Numbered from the stretch's first letter, positions 1 through 9,833 are shown. The stretch is DNA of 19,597 nt from Candidatus Halarchaeoplasma halalkaliphilum (GCA_007133925.1 SLLU01000116.1:1-19597); one strand, 5' to 3'. Translations and numbers: made by a program. Notes: a model not told the origin generated them from the sequence alone.

Positions 1-291
1 ACCAGTGCGTCAACCAGTGTAACCATGGATGAAGACAAGACTGTTACCGCAGTCTTTGAAAGGGAAACAGAACCCTCCGAACCCGGATTCCTGGAAGACT
101 ACTGGTGGCTGTTACTGCTGTTGATCATAGTGATCATCGTCATAATAGTGGTGGCCACAAGGCGCAGTAAGGATGAACCGGTTGAAGACGAACCCATGGA
201 CGAGGAATTCGAAGACTTCGAAGATGAGGAAGACTTAGATTCTTTCTCGGAAGACGAGGACCTTTTCACCGAAGACGAAGAATTCGAGTGA
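1..291 (+). CDS. C-terminal end of a membrane-anchored surface protein (5' end outside window)
   Basis: The reading frame is open from base 1, so the gene starts before the window. The visible 96 residues begin with a stretch ending MDEDKTVTAVFE, which resembles the closing strand of the InlB-B-like/bacterial beta-repeat domains found in many exported proteins. A short linker is followed by a very hydrophobic segment (about residues 39-52, rich in Leu/Ile/Val), then the positive stop-transfer patch RRSK. A tail of about 40 residues, more than half Asp/Glu, runs to the stop. By the positive-inside rule the repeats lie outside the cell and the acidic tail in the cytoplasm. It precedes two secreted protease genes on the same strand and is separated from them by a U-tract terminator. 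The exact role is unknown; adhesion or binding is only a guess from the repeat type. Confidence 0.75.
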   Translation, partial: TSASTSVTMDEDKTVTAVFERETEPSEPGFLEDYWWLLLLLIIVIIVIIVVATRRSKDEPVEDEPMDEEFEDFEDEEDLDSFSEDEDLFTEDEEFE

Positions 292-303
292 TGCGGAAAC
301 AAC

Positions 304-329
304 AAAACCCCTTCCTTTTTCTTTTTTTT
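304..329 (+). terminator. U-tract terminator of the surface-protein gene
   Basis: A pyrimidine-rich run follows the stop codon by 12 bases: AAAACCCC, then CTTCC blocks, ending in eight T. Archaeal RNA polymerase terminates on such U-tracts without needing a hairpin. Nearly the same layout follows the first protease gene at 5629-5655. Confidence 0.6.
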
Positions 330-404
330 ACGGGTCAAAACTTATCAAAAATATCCGAGAACCATAAATCAACTATATTATATGAATTTATATTTTCGTC
401 ACCC

Positions 405-421
405 GGGGAAAATTTAATATA
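405..421 (+). promoter_or_regulatory. Putative TATA/BRE promoter of the first protease gene
   Basis: A purine-rich GGGGAAAA block (possible BRE) is followed by the A/T-only stretch TTTAATATA. A start about 25 bases downstream would give a leader of roughly 25-30 bases that includes the GAGGAG site at 458-463. A second A/T-rich candidate (TTTATATTTT) lies at 388-397, so the active box is uncertain. Confidence 0.4.
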
Positions 422-457
422 TGGTTCTTTCCCATTATCTTCATACCTTTAGCTTTA

Positions 458-463
458 GAGGAG
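458..463 (+). promoter_or_regulatory. Shine-Dalgarno site that sets the start of protease 1
   Basis: GAGGAG lies 8 bases before the ATG at 472. The in-frame ATG at 421 has no such site, and starting there would put 17 extra residues in front of the signal peptide. The start at 472 is therefore preferred. Confidence 0.75.
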
Positions 464-471
464 ATATAGGT

Positions 472-3400
472 ATGAAAGAAATGAGCAGTGCCCGATTATG
501 GGCTGGAATCTCAGTGTTGATTCTATTGGTATCTGTTTTTACCGTCGGAATGGTGTTATCCATAGATACGGTAGAGGATGAAACCTACTTTCTTGTTTAC
601 AAGAGAGGGATCACCGCTGATGAGTTAACGGAGGTGAACGGACTCACGATCCTGGCGGATTACGACGAGTTCGTTCTTGTGTCCTCCGGTGCTAGAGATA
701 TGAACGAATTGATGCATCAGGGTCACACAATAGAGGCCCTGTATGACCGGGAAGACGTATATCTACACTCCCACAGTTTCAACGTGGGAGAGGGTTTGCC
801 CGAGATCCCTGGGGAACTCCATGTGGATAGTTATCCTGCTGGTGTGCGCCGACCCTACATAGTTCAGTTTATCGGCCCCATAATGGCAGATTGGCAGAAC
901 GAACTGATGAGCATGGGCGTAATGCCCCAGGAGTACAGGCACAGGTACAACTATTTGGTTGAGATGGACAGGGACACTGCCAAGGCGGTTTCGTCCCTGG
1001 AGTTCGTGAACTGGGTTGGTATATACCAACCGGCCTACAAGTTCGACAACGCACTCCTGGATGAGCAGGGTGTGTTGGATCTTGAAATATACTCCTTCAC
1101 ATCAGTGGATACACTGGCATTGGCCCAGTACATATCAGGTATGGGTGTTGAGGTCAGGTTGATACGTGACGGACACCTGTTCGTGGAGACCCATGCTAGC
1201 AACCTAGTCGCCATAGCCAACATGCCCCACGTTATCACCATAACTCCCCGTGTCACAGACCTTCATTTCATGAACGCCGATGCAACGTGGGTCGCCCAGA
1301 CTGGAGAGATCGGCAACCGAAAGGTAACTGACATGGGCGTTATCGGCTTGGGCGAGCTCATAACTGTCATGGACAGTGAATTGTACCCGGACCACGAGGC
1401 ATTTGCAGATCCCGACGGTAACCCCATAGGAGATACTCACAGGAAAATACAGGCTCATTATATCCCCGGGGATGCAGGCGGAGACCTTGAATCGGGTGTA
1501 TATCACGGCACCCACGTATCCGGAAGCGTTCTAGGACAGTCACCGCCATACGATTCGTACAGCAATCACGACGGTAATGCTATGGGGGCTAGATTGATAT
1601 TCCAGGATGTATCACCCGGTTTTATTGTTTCTCCCCCTTCCGACATGTACAACGATGGTTGGGGTGAGCCCTATTCCTGGGGTTCCAGGGTGCACACCAA
1701 CAGCTGGGGCGGAGGCAGCGGCTATTCCGGTTTGGCAATAACAGCGGATGAGTTCATATGGGATCACAAGGATTTCAACATACTCTTTGCAGCTGGTAAC
1801 AGCGGTCCCGATGCTGATTCAATCTCCAACCAGGGCGAGGCAAAGAATATCTTAACGGTTGGTGCGGTAAGGAATTACGACAATCACAACAATGTTGCTC
1901 GTTTTAGTAGCAGAGGTTACGCCACTGACGGACGCATAAAACCCACCATATTGCACGTGGGGGCTCAGTTGAACTCTGCCGACCAAACAGCGGACGGTTA
2001 TTCCAGCATGTCAGGAACCAGCATGTCTTGTCCTAGCCTTGCAGGTCAGGTGGGTCAGGTGAGACACTACTATACCGGCGGATGGTATCCGTCAGGTGTG
2101 GCCAATCCGGGAGACGGGTTCAATCCCAGCGGTGCCCTTGTGAAGGCAACTTTGATAAACGGAGCTGTTGAGGTGTCGGGTGTCGGTGCACATCTAAACG
2201 ATGAGAGGTTCCCGAACAATGACCAGGGCTTTGGACGAAGTATGCTTGATCGTTCATTGTACTTCGAAGGGGATGATCGTAAAGTATACGTTTTTGACTC
2301 GTGGAACGAGGACGTGGAACTGAGTACCGGTGAGAGCTGGGAAATGGAGTTCAGTGTGGAAGATGCGACACAGGAACTGGAAGTAACTCTAGTATGGAGT
2401 GATCATCCTGGCACCAGCACAGGTCCCGCAATAGTGAATGATCTTGATCTGGAACTTTTCACCCCCGGCGGTACCAGATACGTTGGTAACGCCTTTACGG
2501 GATTCAACCCCGGATACTCACAACCGAACCCCACCAGCAATCCCTGGAACGGACCCAGGTCTGGTGCGTGGGACGGTTTGAACGTGGAGGAGAACATACT
2601 CCTGCTTCCGGCGGAAAACGGTGTTGAAGAAGGTGTTTACCAGCTTACGGTGAGCGCCCATCAGGTTGCCCAGGGCACACAGCCCTTCGCGGTTGTTGTA
2701 TCTGGCGGTATCAGCGATGATGTCACACCGGGTCCGTCCATAGAGCTCACGCGGCCTACCGGTGGTGAGGTATGGGATACGGGAGCTACCGAAGAAATCG
2801 CATGGACCACAACTCCGGTTGATGGTACTACTATTACCGGCGTTGATCTGGAATTCAGTCTTGACGGTGGCTCTTCATGGGACTACGTCGTAGAGGATAC
2901 CGGAGACACCGGTACTTACAGTTGGACCCTTCCCGAAGTATCGACCTTGGACGCAATGGTACGTGCAACAGTTCACGATGACCAAGGTATGAGCGGAAGA
3001 GATACCAGTGATCTATTCGCCATATTGGGCGATCCACCTGCACCTCCGTCGAACTTGAACGTTGAACTGGTCGGTCTGGCTGAGGTATTGGAAAACAACA
3101 TATTCCATGTTGACTACAATCCATGGCTCCTCACCAGAGAGGTTGACCAGGGCGAGGCAAGATGGGACTCTGAATCCTACATGGAAGGCGGCTCCATATA
3201 CGTTTCCGCAGAGGCGGAAGGTGAAGAAATTGTTCTCACTGAACTATCTTATTGGGAACAGAGTATCGAACCCACAACAGAGGAGCTGACAATAAGTGGT
3301 ACTTACAGAAAGTTGATCACCGTGGATTCCGGATTCGGTTGGGCCACCTATGTGCATAACGCAACTGTTGAGATACTGGTCCATGATACCGTTGATGGTT

Positions 3401-5628
3401 GGCAGACTGTACTGATAGACGAAGAGATTTCAGACGGCGATTCCGGCTGGAACGACTTCGAAGCAGTTGTTTATACTCCTACTGGGAGTGTGGATAACGT
3501 ACGTGTACTGCTGCACGTCACGGCAGAAGGAGATACCGGCCCATTTGGCGGAGCCCAATCGGCGACAGGCGAGCTTTGGGTTGACCGTATAAGCGTTGCC
3601 CAAGTGGATGAAGATGCAACGGAAAACAATCTCTTGACATGGGATGCCAGCCCGGATGATCCTGACACTGTAAATAATTACGAGATATTCCGTGCGGATA
3701 ACCAAGACGGTGTACGATGGGGAATCCCGCTGGCGACGGTTGATGCCCATGGCTCTGCCAGTTACAGCTATACCGACTACGGCGCAGGTACAGCCGATGA
3801 GATCGTCTGGTGGTACGTTGTGAATGCTGTAAATGAACACGGCCAATCTGACGGTAACGAAGTGGCGGTCCCCGAGCCATCGACCCCCGGTCCATCCATC
3901 GAACTCACAAGACCCACAGGTGGAGAAATATGGTATGCTGGTACCACCGAGTCCATAACATGGACAGCAACCCCGGCTGAGGGGGCGACCATTACAGGTA
4001 TAGACATCGAGTTCAGCTCCAACGGAGGAACTTCCTGGTCATACATTGAACAGGGTCTCACCAACACAGGTTCTTACTCCTGGTCCATACCCCAAGTATC
4101 CACATCTGATGCTAGGATACGGACAACCGTTCATGACGACAACGGCCAGACGGGAAGAGACACCAGTGGTTCGTTCTCCATCATGGGTGACCCACCAGCA
4201 CCTCCATCAGATTTAGCAGTAGAACATGTGGGCGAAGGCGGCCTTGTGGTGTTCGACGATTTCTCGGACGGGGATTATACCAATGATCCAACATGGACGG
4301 TTTATGACGGTGATTGGTCCGTGGAGCAAAGCGGCGATAACTACTGGTTGGAAGGTATCGGTCAGATATCAACACCCCACACCCAAGCCTATGGTGCATG
4401 GGAATGGGACTTCCAGTTCGTCAGAAATGCAGCCGGAAGGAACAATCAGATGAGGTTCTACTTTATACAGGATCAGCCTGAGCCGGATGTGGGTAACTGC
4501 AGCGGATATTACATAATAGTGGTTCCCAATATGATAGGAGGTGATCCAACTATCAACCTGTGGAGACTTGACGAAGGCGAGCCTCCGGAAGAACCATTGG
4601 TAAGCGATACATGGCCGGGAAACGAGGATTGGAATACACTGCGGGTAGAAAGAGATGATACAGGAGTGTTCAGCGTGTATCTCAATGGAGATTTGGTAGG
4701 ATCACCTTCATCCCCTGACAACACATACACATCCTCGACACACATCGGCTTCCGACATTCCGCCGGACAGGATACGGATAGGAACCGGGTCAGCGAGGTC
4801 AGAGTGATGGGAACAGATGGTACCGGTTACCAGCATAATCTGTTGTCATGGCAAGCAAGTCCCGATGATCCTGGTACCGTAGAACATTATTCCATTTATC
4901 GCTCGGAAGAAAGCAGTGGCCCATGGGATCAATCAACCTTGATCGAAAACGTAACCGCTACAGGTGCATCATCGTATTCATACACAGATATAAACAAAGG
5001 TATGGCTGATGATATTTATTGGTGGTATGTTGTTCGTGCAGTGAACGAGTTCGGTCAAACAGACGGTAACGCAGATGCGGTTCAGGAACCGACCATGAAC
5101 ATCATCACCTTTGACATAAGTCTTCTTGCTGGTGGTGACTCTGACGGTTGGAACTTTGTGTCCTTCAACCTGATATCCTTCGACACGGACCTGGAATCCA
5201 TACTGGAAGATGCAACCTACGGCATATCCGGTAACTACGACCGGGTGATGTACTACGACTCATCCTCCGACAGTTGGTATACCTACGTACCCGGAAGACC
5301 GAGCCACTACAACAGTTTGAGGTCGTGGGACCGGACCATGGGTATCTGGATACGGATGAACACTGCGGACACACTCACCGTAGAGGGATTTGAACCCGTC
5401 AGCACCATGGTACAGCTCGATCCGGGCTGGAACATGGTCGGTCTGCCCAGTTCCACATCCGGAACACATAACCTCCCAGCAGAAGTTACCCGTGTGGGTT
5501 TCTTCAATGCGGCGGATGAGTACAACGTAGAGTACATCAACGCAGCAGGCTTTGTGTTCCAACCCGGCAGAGGATACTGGGTGTACAACAGTGCCGACCA
5601 GTCGATCTACTGGACAGTGGACTACTGA
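472..5628 (+). CDS. Large secreted subtilisin-like (S8) protease with Ig/jelly-roll/FN3/LamG-like accessory domains
   Basis: Predicted extracellular serine protease of 1718 residues. A signal peptide or N-terminal anchor covers residues 1-30, followed by a prodomain-like region to about 290. The S8 catalytic domain has all key residues: Asp301 (MDSELYPDH), His345 (YHGTHVSG), oxyanion Asn443 (AAGNSG) and Ser517 (SGTSMS). A beta-sandwich with VTLVWSDHPGT and NDLDLEL follows, as in KP-43-type subtilases. Then come an Ig-like unit (PGPSIELTRPTGGE, about 755-860), a jelly-roll-like unit, an FN3-like unit (NLLTWDASPDDP), a second copy of the Ig-like unit (about 1140-1245), a LamG/concanavalin-like unit (about 1250-1450), a second FN3-like unit, and a C-terminal module at 1547-1718. 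That last module is shared with the next gene and with a remnant at 18284-18504. The probable role is degrading external protein, with the beta-domains binding substrate or surface. The domain names rest on motif recognition. The protease call is firm; the accessory assignments are less so. Confidence 0.93.
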   Translation: MKEMSSARLWAGISVLILLVSVFTVGMVLSIDTVEDETYFLVYKRGITADELTEVNGLTILADYDEFVLVSSGARDMNELMHQGHTIEALYDREDVYLHSHSFNVGEGLPEIPGELHVDSYPAGVRRPYIVQFIGPIMADWQNELMSMGVMPQEYRHRYNYLVEMDRDTAKAVSSLEFVNWVGIYQPAYKFDNALLDEQGVLDLEIYSFTSVDTLALAQYISGMGVEVRLIRDGHLFVETHASNLVAIANMPHVITITPRVTDLHFMNADATWVAQTGEIGNRKVTDMGVIGLGELITVMDSELYPDHEAFADPDGNPIGDTHRKIQAHYIPGDAGGDLESGVYHGTHVSGSVLGQSPPYDSYSNHDGNAMGARLIFQDVSPGFIVSPPSDMYNDGWGEPYSWGSRVHTNSWGGGSGYSGLAITADEFIWDHKDFNILFAAGNSGPDADSISNQGEAKNILTVGAVRNYDNHNNVARFSSRGYATDGRIKPTILHVGAQLNSADQTADGYSSMSGTSMSCPSLAGQVGQVRHYYTGGWYPSGVANPGDGFNPSGALVKATLINGAVEVSGVGAHLNDERFPNNDQGFGRSMLDRSLYFEGDDRKVYVFDSWNEDVELSTGESWEMEFSVEDATQELEVTLVWSDHPGTSTGPAIVNDLDLELFTPGGTRYVGNAFTGFNPGYSQPNPTSNPWNGPRSGAWDGLNVEENILLLPAENGVEEGVYQLTVSAHQVAQGTQPFAVVVSGGISDDVTPGPSIELTRPTGGEVWDTGATEEIAWTTTPVDGTTITGVDLEFSLDGGSSWDYVVEDTGDTGTYSWTLPEVSTLDAMVRATVHDDQGMSGRDTSDLFAILGDPPAPPSNLNVELVGLAEVLENNIFHVDYNPWLLTREVDQGEARWDSESYMEGGSIYVSAEAEGEEIVLTELSYWEQSIEPTTEELTISGTYRKLITVDSGFGWATYVHNATVEILVHDTVDGWQTVLIDEEISDGDSGWNDFEAVVYTPTGSVDNVRVLLHVTAEGDTGPFGGAQSATGELWVDRISVAQVDEDATENNLLTWDASPDDPDTVNNYEIFRADNQDGVRWGIPLATVDAHGSASYSYTDYGAGTADEIVWWYVVNAVNEHGQSDGNEVAVPEPSTPGPSIELTRPTGGEIWYAGTTESITWTATPAEGATITGIDIEFSSNGGTSWSYIEQGLTNTGSYSWSIPQVSTSDARIRTTVHDDNGQTGRDTSGSFSIMGDPPAPPSDLAVEHVGEGGLVVFDDFSDGDYTNDPTWTVYDGDWSVEQSGDNYWLEGIGQISTPHTQAYGAWEWDFQFVRNAAGRNNQMRFYFIQDQPEPDVGNCSGYYIIVVPNMIGGDPTINLWRLDEGEPPEEPLVSDTWPGNEDWNTLRVERDDTGVFSVYLNGDLVGSPSSPDNTYTSSTHIGFRHSAGQDTDRNRVSEVRVMGTDGTGYQHNLLSWQASPDDPGTVEHYSIYRSEESSGPWDQSTLIENVTATGASSYSYTDINKGMADDIYWWYVVRAVNEFGQTDGNADAVQEPTMNIITFDISLLAGGDSDGWNFVSFNLISFDTDLESILEDATYGISGNYDRVMYYDSSSDSWYTYVPGRPSHYNSLRSWDRTMGIWIRMNTADTLTVEGFEPVSTMVQLDPGWNMVGLPSSTSGTHNLPAEVTRVGFFNAADEYNVEYINAAGFVFQPGRGYWVYNSADQSIYWTVDY

Positions 5629-5655
5629 AAAAAACCCCTTTCCTTTCTTTTTTTT
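5629..5655 (+). terminator. U-tract terminator of protease 1
   Basis: Directly after the TGA stop come seven A, CCCC, TTTCC blocks and then eight T. The layout matches the terminator at 304-329 and should isolate this gene from the second protease. Confidence 0.6.
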
Positions 5656-5717
5656 CCATAATGTCTAAATACACTCCTATCCATATTCCATATAATAACT
5701 GAACTGGAGTCGGTATC

Positions 5718-8700
5718 ATGAAAGTTAAGATAGGAATAATAGTGTCTCTATTTGTGTGTTTATCCTTGATGGTCGCTGCATTCAGCTCATCGTCCATCAT
5801 ACAGGGTCCGGGTGAAAGAAACCTTGTGATGGTGGACCTGAACACTGTCGAAGACCAGTCCTTAATAAGGGCCAGCGGAGCTAGATTGATAGAAGTTTAT
5901 CCTCAAAGAGCCCTCATAGAATTGGATATGGAATCGGAGATGCTGCTGGAATCCATGGGTGTACGGATCTCCGACAGGCTGCCCGGCAGGACTCAGTTGT
6001 CCGTAAAGGGTCACCGGTTCGATATAACTAATGGTATGCCAGATTTTCCAGATGAATTGACTCTATCCGGATACGAACCTGGTGAAGAGGGACTGTATAT
6101 CGTACACATGCTTGGTCCTGTTCATCCCCTATGGAAAGCAACCCTGCAGTATATGGGTGTGGATATAGTGAATTACGTCCCCAACTATGCATACGAGGTA
6201 AGGATGACCCCGGAACAGGCTTCTCAGGTGGAGAAACTCTACTTCGTCGATTGGGTTGGTGTATATCAACCGGGATTCAAACTGGCCCGGGATCTGGTCC
6301 CGGGACGAGTGGTGATCAGACTCCTGGACGGTTCCTCTCCAAATACATTTCAAAGCATCGGTGCCAAGGGGGACCTAATATCTTCCCTCTCCGTACCTTA
6401 CTTCGGGCACAATGTAGTGGCTGATATTCACCGGGAATCGGACCTACATGAGATCGCCAGACTTAACGATGTTTACTACATCTCCCCTTACATAGAGCCC
6501 ACATTGGATGACGAGATGGCCACACAGATCATAGGTGGGGGACTGTGGATATGGGACCCGGATGATGATCCCGACAGTGCATTCAGGGGTTACGGTGACC
6601 ATGGCTCCCTGGCCAACCAGCTCGGATACACCGGTTCCGGCGTGGTCATCGCCGTGGCAGATACAGGTTTGGGGGACGGGACCATAGGGAACGCCGGTCA
6701 CCTGGACTTCAACGACAGGGTGATAGGGGGATACGATTTTCAGAGCAAATCATCAGCACAGGGTGAGTGGAACGACGGCCAATCCCACGGTACCCACTGT
6801 GCAGGTATAGCAGCCGGGAACACATACCTGGGCACTGGTGATACCGTTTACAGCAATTACTACTCCAGCCAGGGTGCAGCCCCCGGCAGTGACATATTCG
6901 TGACAAAGATATTCGGTAATGACGGGTGGATGCCTTCTGACATGGGTTTTTATGACATAATACAGGTCCCCAAACAGATGGCAGGTGCCTACGTGCACAC
7001 AAACTCCTACGGAACCGGCATGGGTGCATACAGGGGTTCCGACGAGGCATATGACGTAGCGGCCCGGGATGCGGATGGGGATTCTCCGGGTAACCATCCC
7101 ATGATAATCACCAAGTCCGCAGGGAACGAGGGTTCGGGAAGGGGAGATGGTAACCGGATCACCAGCCCGGGTAATGCAAAGAACATAATCACCGTGGGTG
7201 CCGTACAGAATTATCCCAGTGGAACCCCGGACAGGATGGCGGATTTCAGCTCCCGGGGTTGGACATTCGATAACCGGGTCAAACCTGATGTGGTGGCCCC
7301 GGGTCAGTATATCTATTCTACCATGCCCGACGGAGGCTACGGTACCAAGAGCGGTACATCCATGGCCAGCCCGGCTGTGGCAGGTTCCGCGGCGGTACTG
7401 GTGGAGTGGTACCAGGGAGAACACGGTATCAAACCCAATCCGTCCATGGTCAAGGCACTGTTCATAAACACCGCATACAGTCTGCAGATAAACAACGGCG
7501 GAGATAACGGTCCCCACATACCCAACCAGGACGAGGGGTGGGGCATGGTCAATCTGCCCGATATAGTGTATTCAGACGTGAACATGATACTGGTGGATGA
7601 AACCTCACTCTTGACCACCGGTGCGGTGGACGAGTACGAGATAGTTTACGAAGACGATTCGGAACCCCTGAAGATCACCCTGGTATGGACGGATAAAAAT
7701 GCCTTGAATGGTGACAATCCCACCTTGAAGAACAACCTGAACCTGGAGGTGGAGTCTCCTGGAGGCAGCATATACAGGGGAAACAACTTGGTTCAGAGCT
7801 GGTCCCAGCCCGGTGAATCCACATTCCCCGTGTTCGATACAAACGGTGACGGATGGGATAACGTGAACAACGTGGAGAACGTGTTCATACGTCATGACCA
7901 GCTGGAGATGGGTGTTTATACAGTAAGGATCATAGGTCAAAACGTACCGGCGGATGCAAACAATGACGGGACAGCCAACCAGGATTATTCCCTTGTGATG
8001 CGGAACGCCCTGGAACCCGGGGGCGTCTCCATATCCATACAGTCACCCGGTGGCGGGGAGACTTGGACCCACGGTTCCACGGAGACCATCCAATGGAACC
8101 ACGATGGTGGGGATTCCGGGGTGGATCGTATCCACCTTGAATACAGTATCGATGATGGTGGTACGTGGAGTGATATAGTACCGGATCTGACAGAGACGGA
8201 TAGCTATCCCTGGTTGATCCCCGACCAAAGCACTTTTGTTGCAAGGGTACGGGCCACCCTTCACGCCAACGACGGCTCAAGTGCCACGGATACCAGCAGG
8301 CAGTTCACCATAGTGGGCAGCCCACCGGCACCTCCGGTTGACCTCAGGGTGGAACACAGTGGTTCCGGTGAGGTCTTGGAGAACGGTATGTTCGTGGATG
8401 ACTACTTCCCATGGGTGTTGGTACGGGATCTGGACCAGGGTGAGTCCCGATGGGACGACGCATATTTCACCCAGGGTGGTTCCGTGTATGCCATGGCAGA
8501 GGCGGTCGGGGAGGGCAACACCGCTGAGGAAAGCTCTTACTGGCAGCAGGATGTGATCCCTATAGGCGACACCTTGACAGTGTCCGGGGCATTCAGGAGG
8601 AATGTGGATGTGGGTTCAGGTGTGGGCTGGGAGACCCGGGTGCACCATGCTTCCCTGGAGATACAGGTTCACGATTCGGCATCGGGCTGGCAGACGGTGA

Positions 8701-9701
8701 TCTCTCAGGAAGATACATCACCAGGTGATACCGGGTGGATCGAACTTGGTGGTGTGGATTACACTCCATCGGGATACGTGGACAGTGTGCGGGTCCGGAT
8801 GCACATAGAGGCCGAAGGTGACACAGGTCCCGTCGGTGGAAATCGCGGTGCACTTGGTGAACTCTGGATGGATCATGTGAAGGTATCTGTGGAGGGTATG
8901 GAAGGTACCGAGGATAATCTCCTCACATGGGATGCTAGTTCCGATGATCCTGGAACGGCCAGCAGGTATGTGATATATAGGGCCGAGAGCGACTCAGGGC
9001 CCTGGGACGTACCTTTGGATACAGTGGATGCCGACGGTTCCCCCTCTTACTCCTACCGGGATCCCGGTGCGGGAACAGGTGACCATGTGATATGGTGGTA
9101 TGTGGTCCGCACCCAGGACGAACACGATCAGACTGACGGGAACGAGGATGGAGTACCAGAGCCCGTGACGGAGTTATCCTCATTCGACATATCACTACAG
9201 GCCGGAGGTGACGCGGACGGATGGAACTTCGTGTCTTTCAACCTCATACCCACCTCAACATCCCTGGAGGCCATACTCGAGCATTCAGAGAACGGCATAA
9301 GCGGCATGTATGACCGGGTGACCTATTACGATGCCTCGGCAGGCAGATGGCTCTCATACGTACCAGGCCGGGCGGACCATTTCAATAATTTGCGTTCATG
9401 GGACAGGACCATGGGTGTATGGATACGCATGATGGAGGGTGCGGTACTCACCATAGAGGGCCGGGAACCATCAGCAACCACCATCAGGCTGGAATCCGGG
9501 TGGAACATGGTGGGTCTGCCCAGTGACTCATCAGGACACCACTCTCTTCCCTCCCAGATCACCACTGTGGGATACTATCACCCCTCGGCCCATCACAACG
9601 TGGCTTATGAAGATGCAGCGGGGTTCGTGTTCGAACCTGGTAAGGGATATTGGCTGTACAATGAAGCAGACCATAGCGTGCTGTGGACAGTTGAATACTG
9701 A
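5718..9701 (+). CDS. Secreted subtilisin-like (S8) protease, paralogue of the upstream gene
   Basis: Predicted extracellular serine protease of 1327 residues. The ATG at 5718 has GGAG 8 bases upstream (5706-5709). The signal peptide is MKVKIGIIVSLFVCLSLMVA. The prodomain-like region shares DWVGVYQPGFKLA with NWVGIYQPAYKFD of protease 1. The catalytic residues are complete: Asp315 (VADTGLGDG), His357 (SHGTHCAG), Asn470 (SAGNEGSG) and Ser548 (SGTSMASP). After a beta-sandwich (ITLVWTDKN, NNLNLEV) come one Ig-like unit (about 770-870, SIQSPGGGETW), one jelly-roll-like unit, one FN3-like unit (NLLTWDASSDDPGT) and the 172-residue C-terminal module (1156-1327). It lacks the second Ig unit, the LamG-like unit and the second FN3 unit seen in protease 1. 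The catalytic domains are quite divergent, so substrate preference probably differs. No strong terminator follows; only a short T-rich patch is visible near 9772-9780. Confidence 0.94.
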   Translation: MKVKIGIIVSLFVCLSLMVAAFSSSSIIQGPGERNLVMVDLNTVEDQSLIRASGARLIEVYPQRALIELDMESEMLLESMGVRISDRLPGRTQLSVKGHRFDITNGMPDFPDELTLSGYEPGEEGLYIVHMLGPVHPLWKATLQYMGVDIVNYVPNYAYEVRMTPEQASQVEKLYFVDWVGVYQPGFKLARDLVPGRVVIRLLDGSSPNTFQSIGAKGDLISSLSVPYFGHNVVADIHRESDLHEIARLNDVYYISPYIEPTLDDEMATQIIGGGLWIWDPDDDPDSAFRGYGDHGSLANQLGYTGSGVVIAVADTGLGDGTIGNAGHLDFNDRVIGGYDFQSKSSAQGEWNDGQSHGTHCAGIAAGNTYLGTGDTVYSNYYSSQGAAPGSDIFVTKIFGNDGWMPSDMGFYDIIQVPKQMAGAYVHTNSYGTGMGAYRGSDEAYDVAARDADGDSPGNHPMIITKSAGNEGSGRGDGNRITSPGNAKNIITVGAVQNYPSGTPDRMADFSSRGWTFDNRVKPDVVAPGQYIYSTMPDGGYGTKSGTSMASPAVAGSAAVLVEWYQGEHGIKPNPSMVKALFINTAYSLQINNGGDNGPHIPNQDEGWGMVNLPDIVYSDVNMILVDETSLLTTGAVDEYEIVYEDDSEPLKITLVWTDKNALNGDNPTLKNNLNLEVESPGGSIYRGNNLVQSWSQPGESTFPVFDTNGDGWDNVNNVENVFIRHDQLEMGVYTVRIIGQNVPADANNDGTANQDYSLVMRNALEPGGVSISIQSPGGGETWTHGSTETIQWNHDGGDSGVDRIHLEYSIDDGGTWSDIVPDLTETDSYPWLIPDQSTFVARVRATLHANDGSSATDTSRQFTIVGSPPAPPVDLRVEHSGSGEVLENGMFVDDYFPWVLVRDLDQGESRWDDAYFTQGGSVYAMAEAVGEGNTAEESSYWQQDVIPIGDTLTVSGAFRRNVDVGSGVGWETRVHHASLEIQVHDSASGWQTVISQEDTSPGDTGWIELGGVDYTPSGYVDSVRVRMHIEAEGDTGPVGGNRGALGELWMDHVKVSVEGMEGTEDNLLTWDASSDDPGTASRYVIYRAESDSGPWDVPLDTVDADGSPSYSYRDPGAGTGDHVIWWYVVRTQDEHDQTDGNEDGVPEPVTELSSFDISLQAGGDADGWNFVSFNLIPTSTSLEAILEHSENGISGMYDRVTYYDASAGRWLSYVPGRADHFNNLRSWDRTMGVWIRMMEGAVLTIEGREPSATTIRLESGWNMVGLPSDSSGHHSLPSQITTVGYYHPSAHHNVAYEDAAGFVFEPGKGYWLYNEADHSVLWTVEY

Positions 9702-9802
9702 ATGTATAATACTATTGCCGGATCATCCACTGGAACCCGTGATACATTTCTATTCAGCGTAGCCCCTGTGGATTTATTTTACAAACATCCTTTCTGAATA
9801 AA

Positions 9803-9810
9803 CTTTATAT
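9803..9810 (+). promoter_or_regulatory. TATA box of the hypB-like gene
   Basis: CTTTATAT is centred about 27 bases before the ATG at 9834, and no Shine-Dalgarno site is visible. This spacing predicts a leaderless or nearly leaderless mRNA. Confidence 0.65.
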
Positions 9811-9833
9811 CCATCTCGCGGGTAAGAACGAAT

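Noticed and set aside
421..471. Upstream ATG at 421 as start of protease 1
   Set aside because: It would place 17 extra residues before the signal peptide and has no ribosome site. GAGGAG sits 8 bases before the ATG at 472.
6753..7517. Minus-strand frame of 254 codons inside protease 2
   Set aside because: It is antisense to the intact S8 catalytic domain, with Cys/Gly/His-rich content and no family pattern. It is a shadow of the GC-rich third positions.
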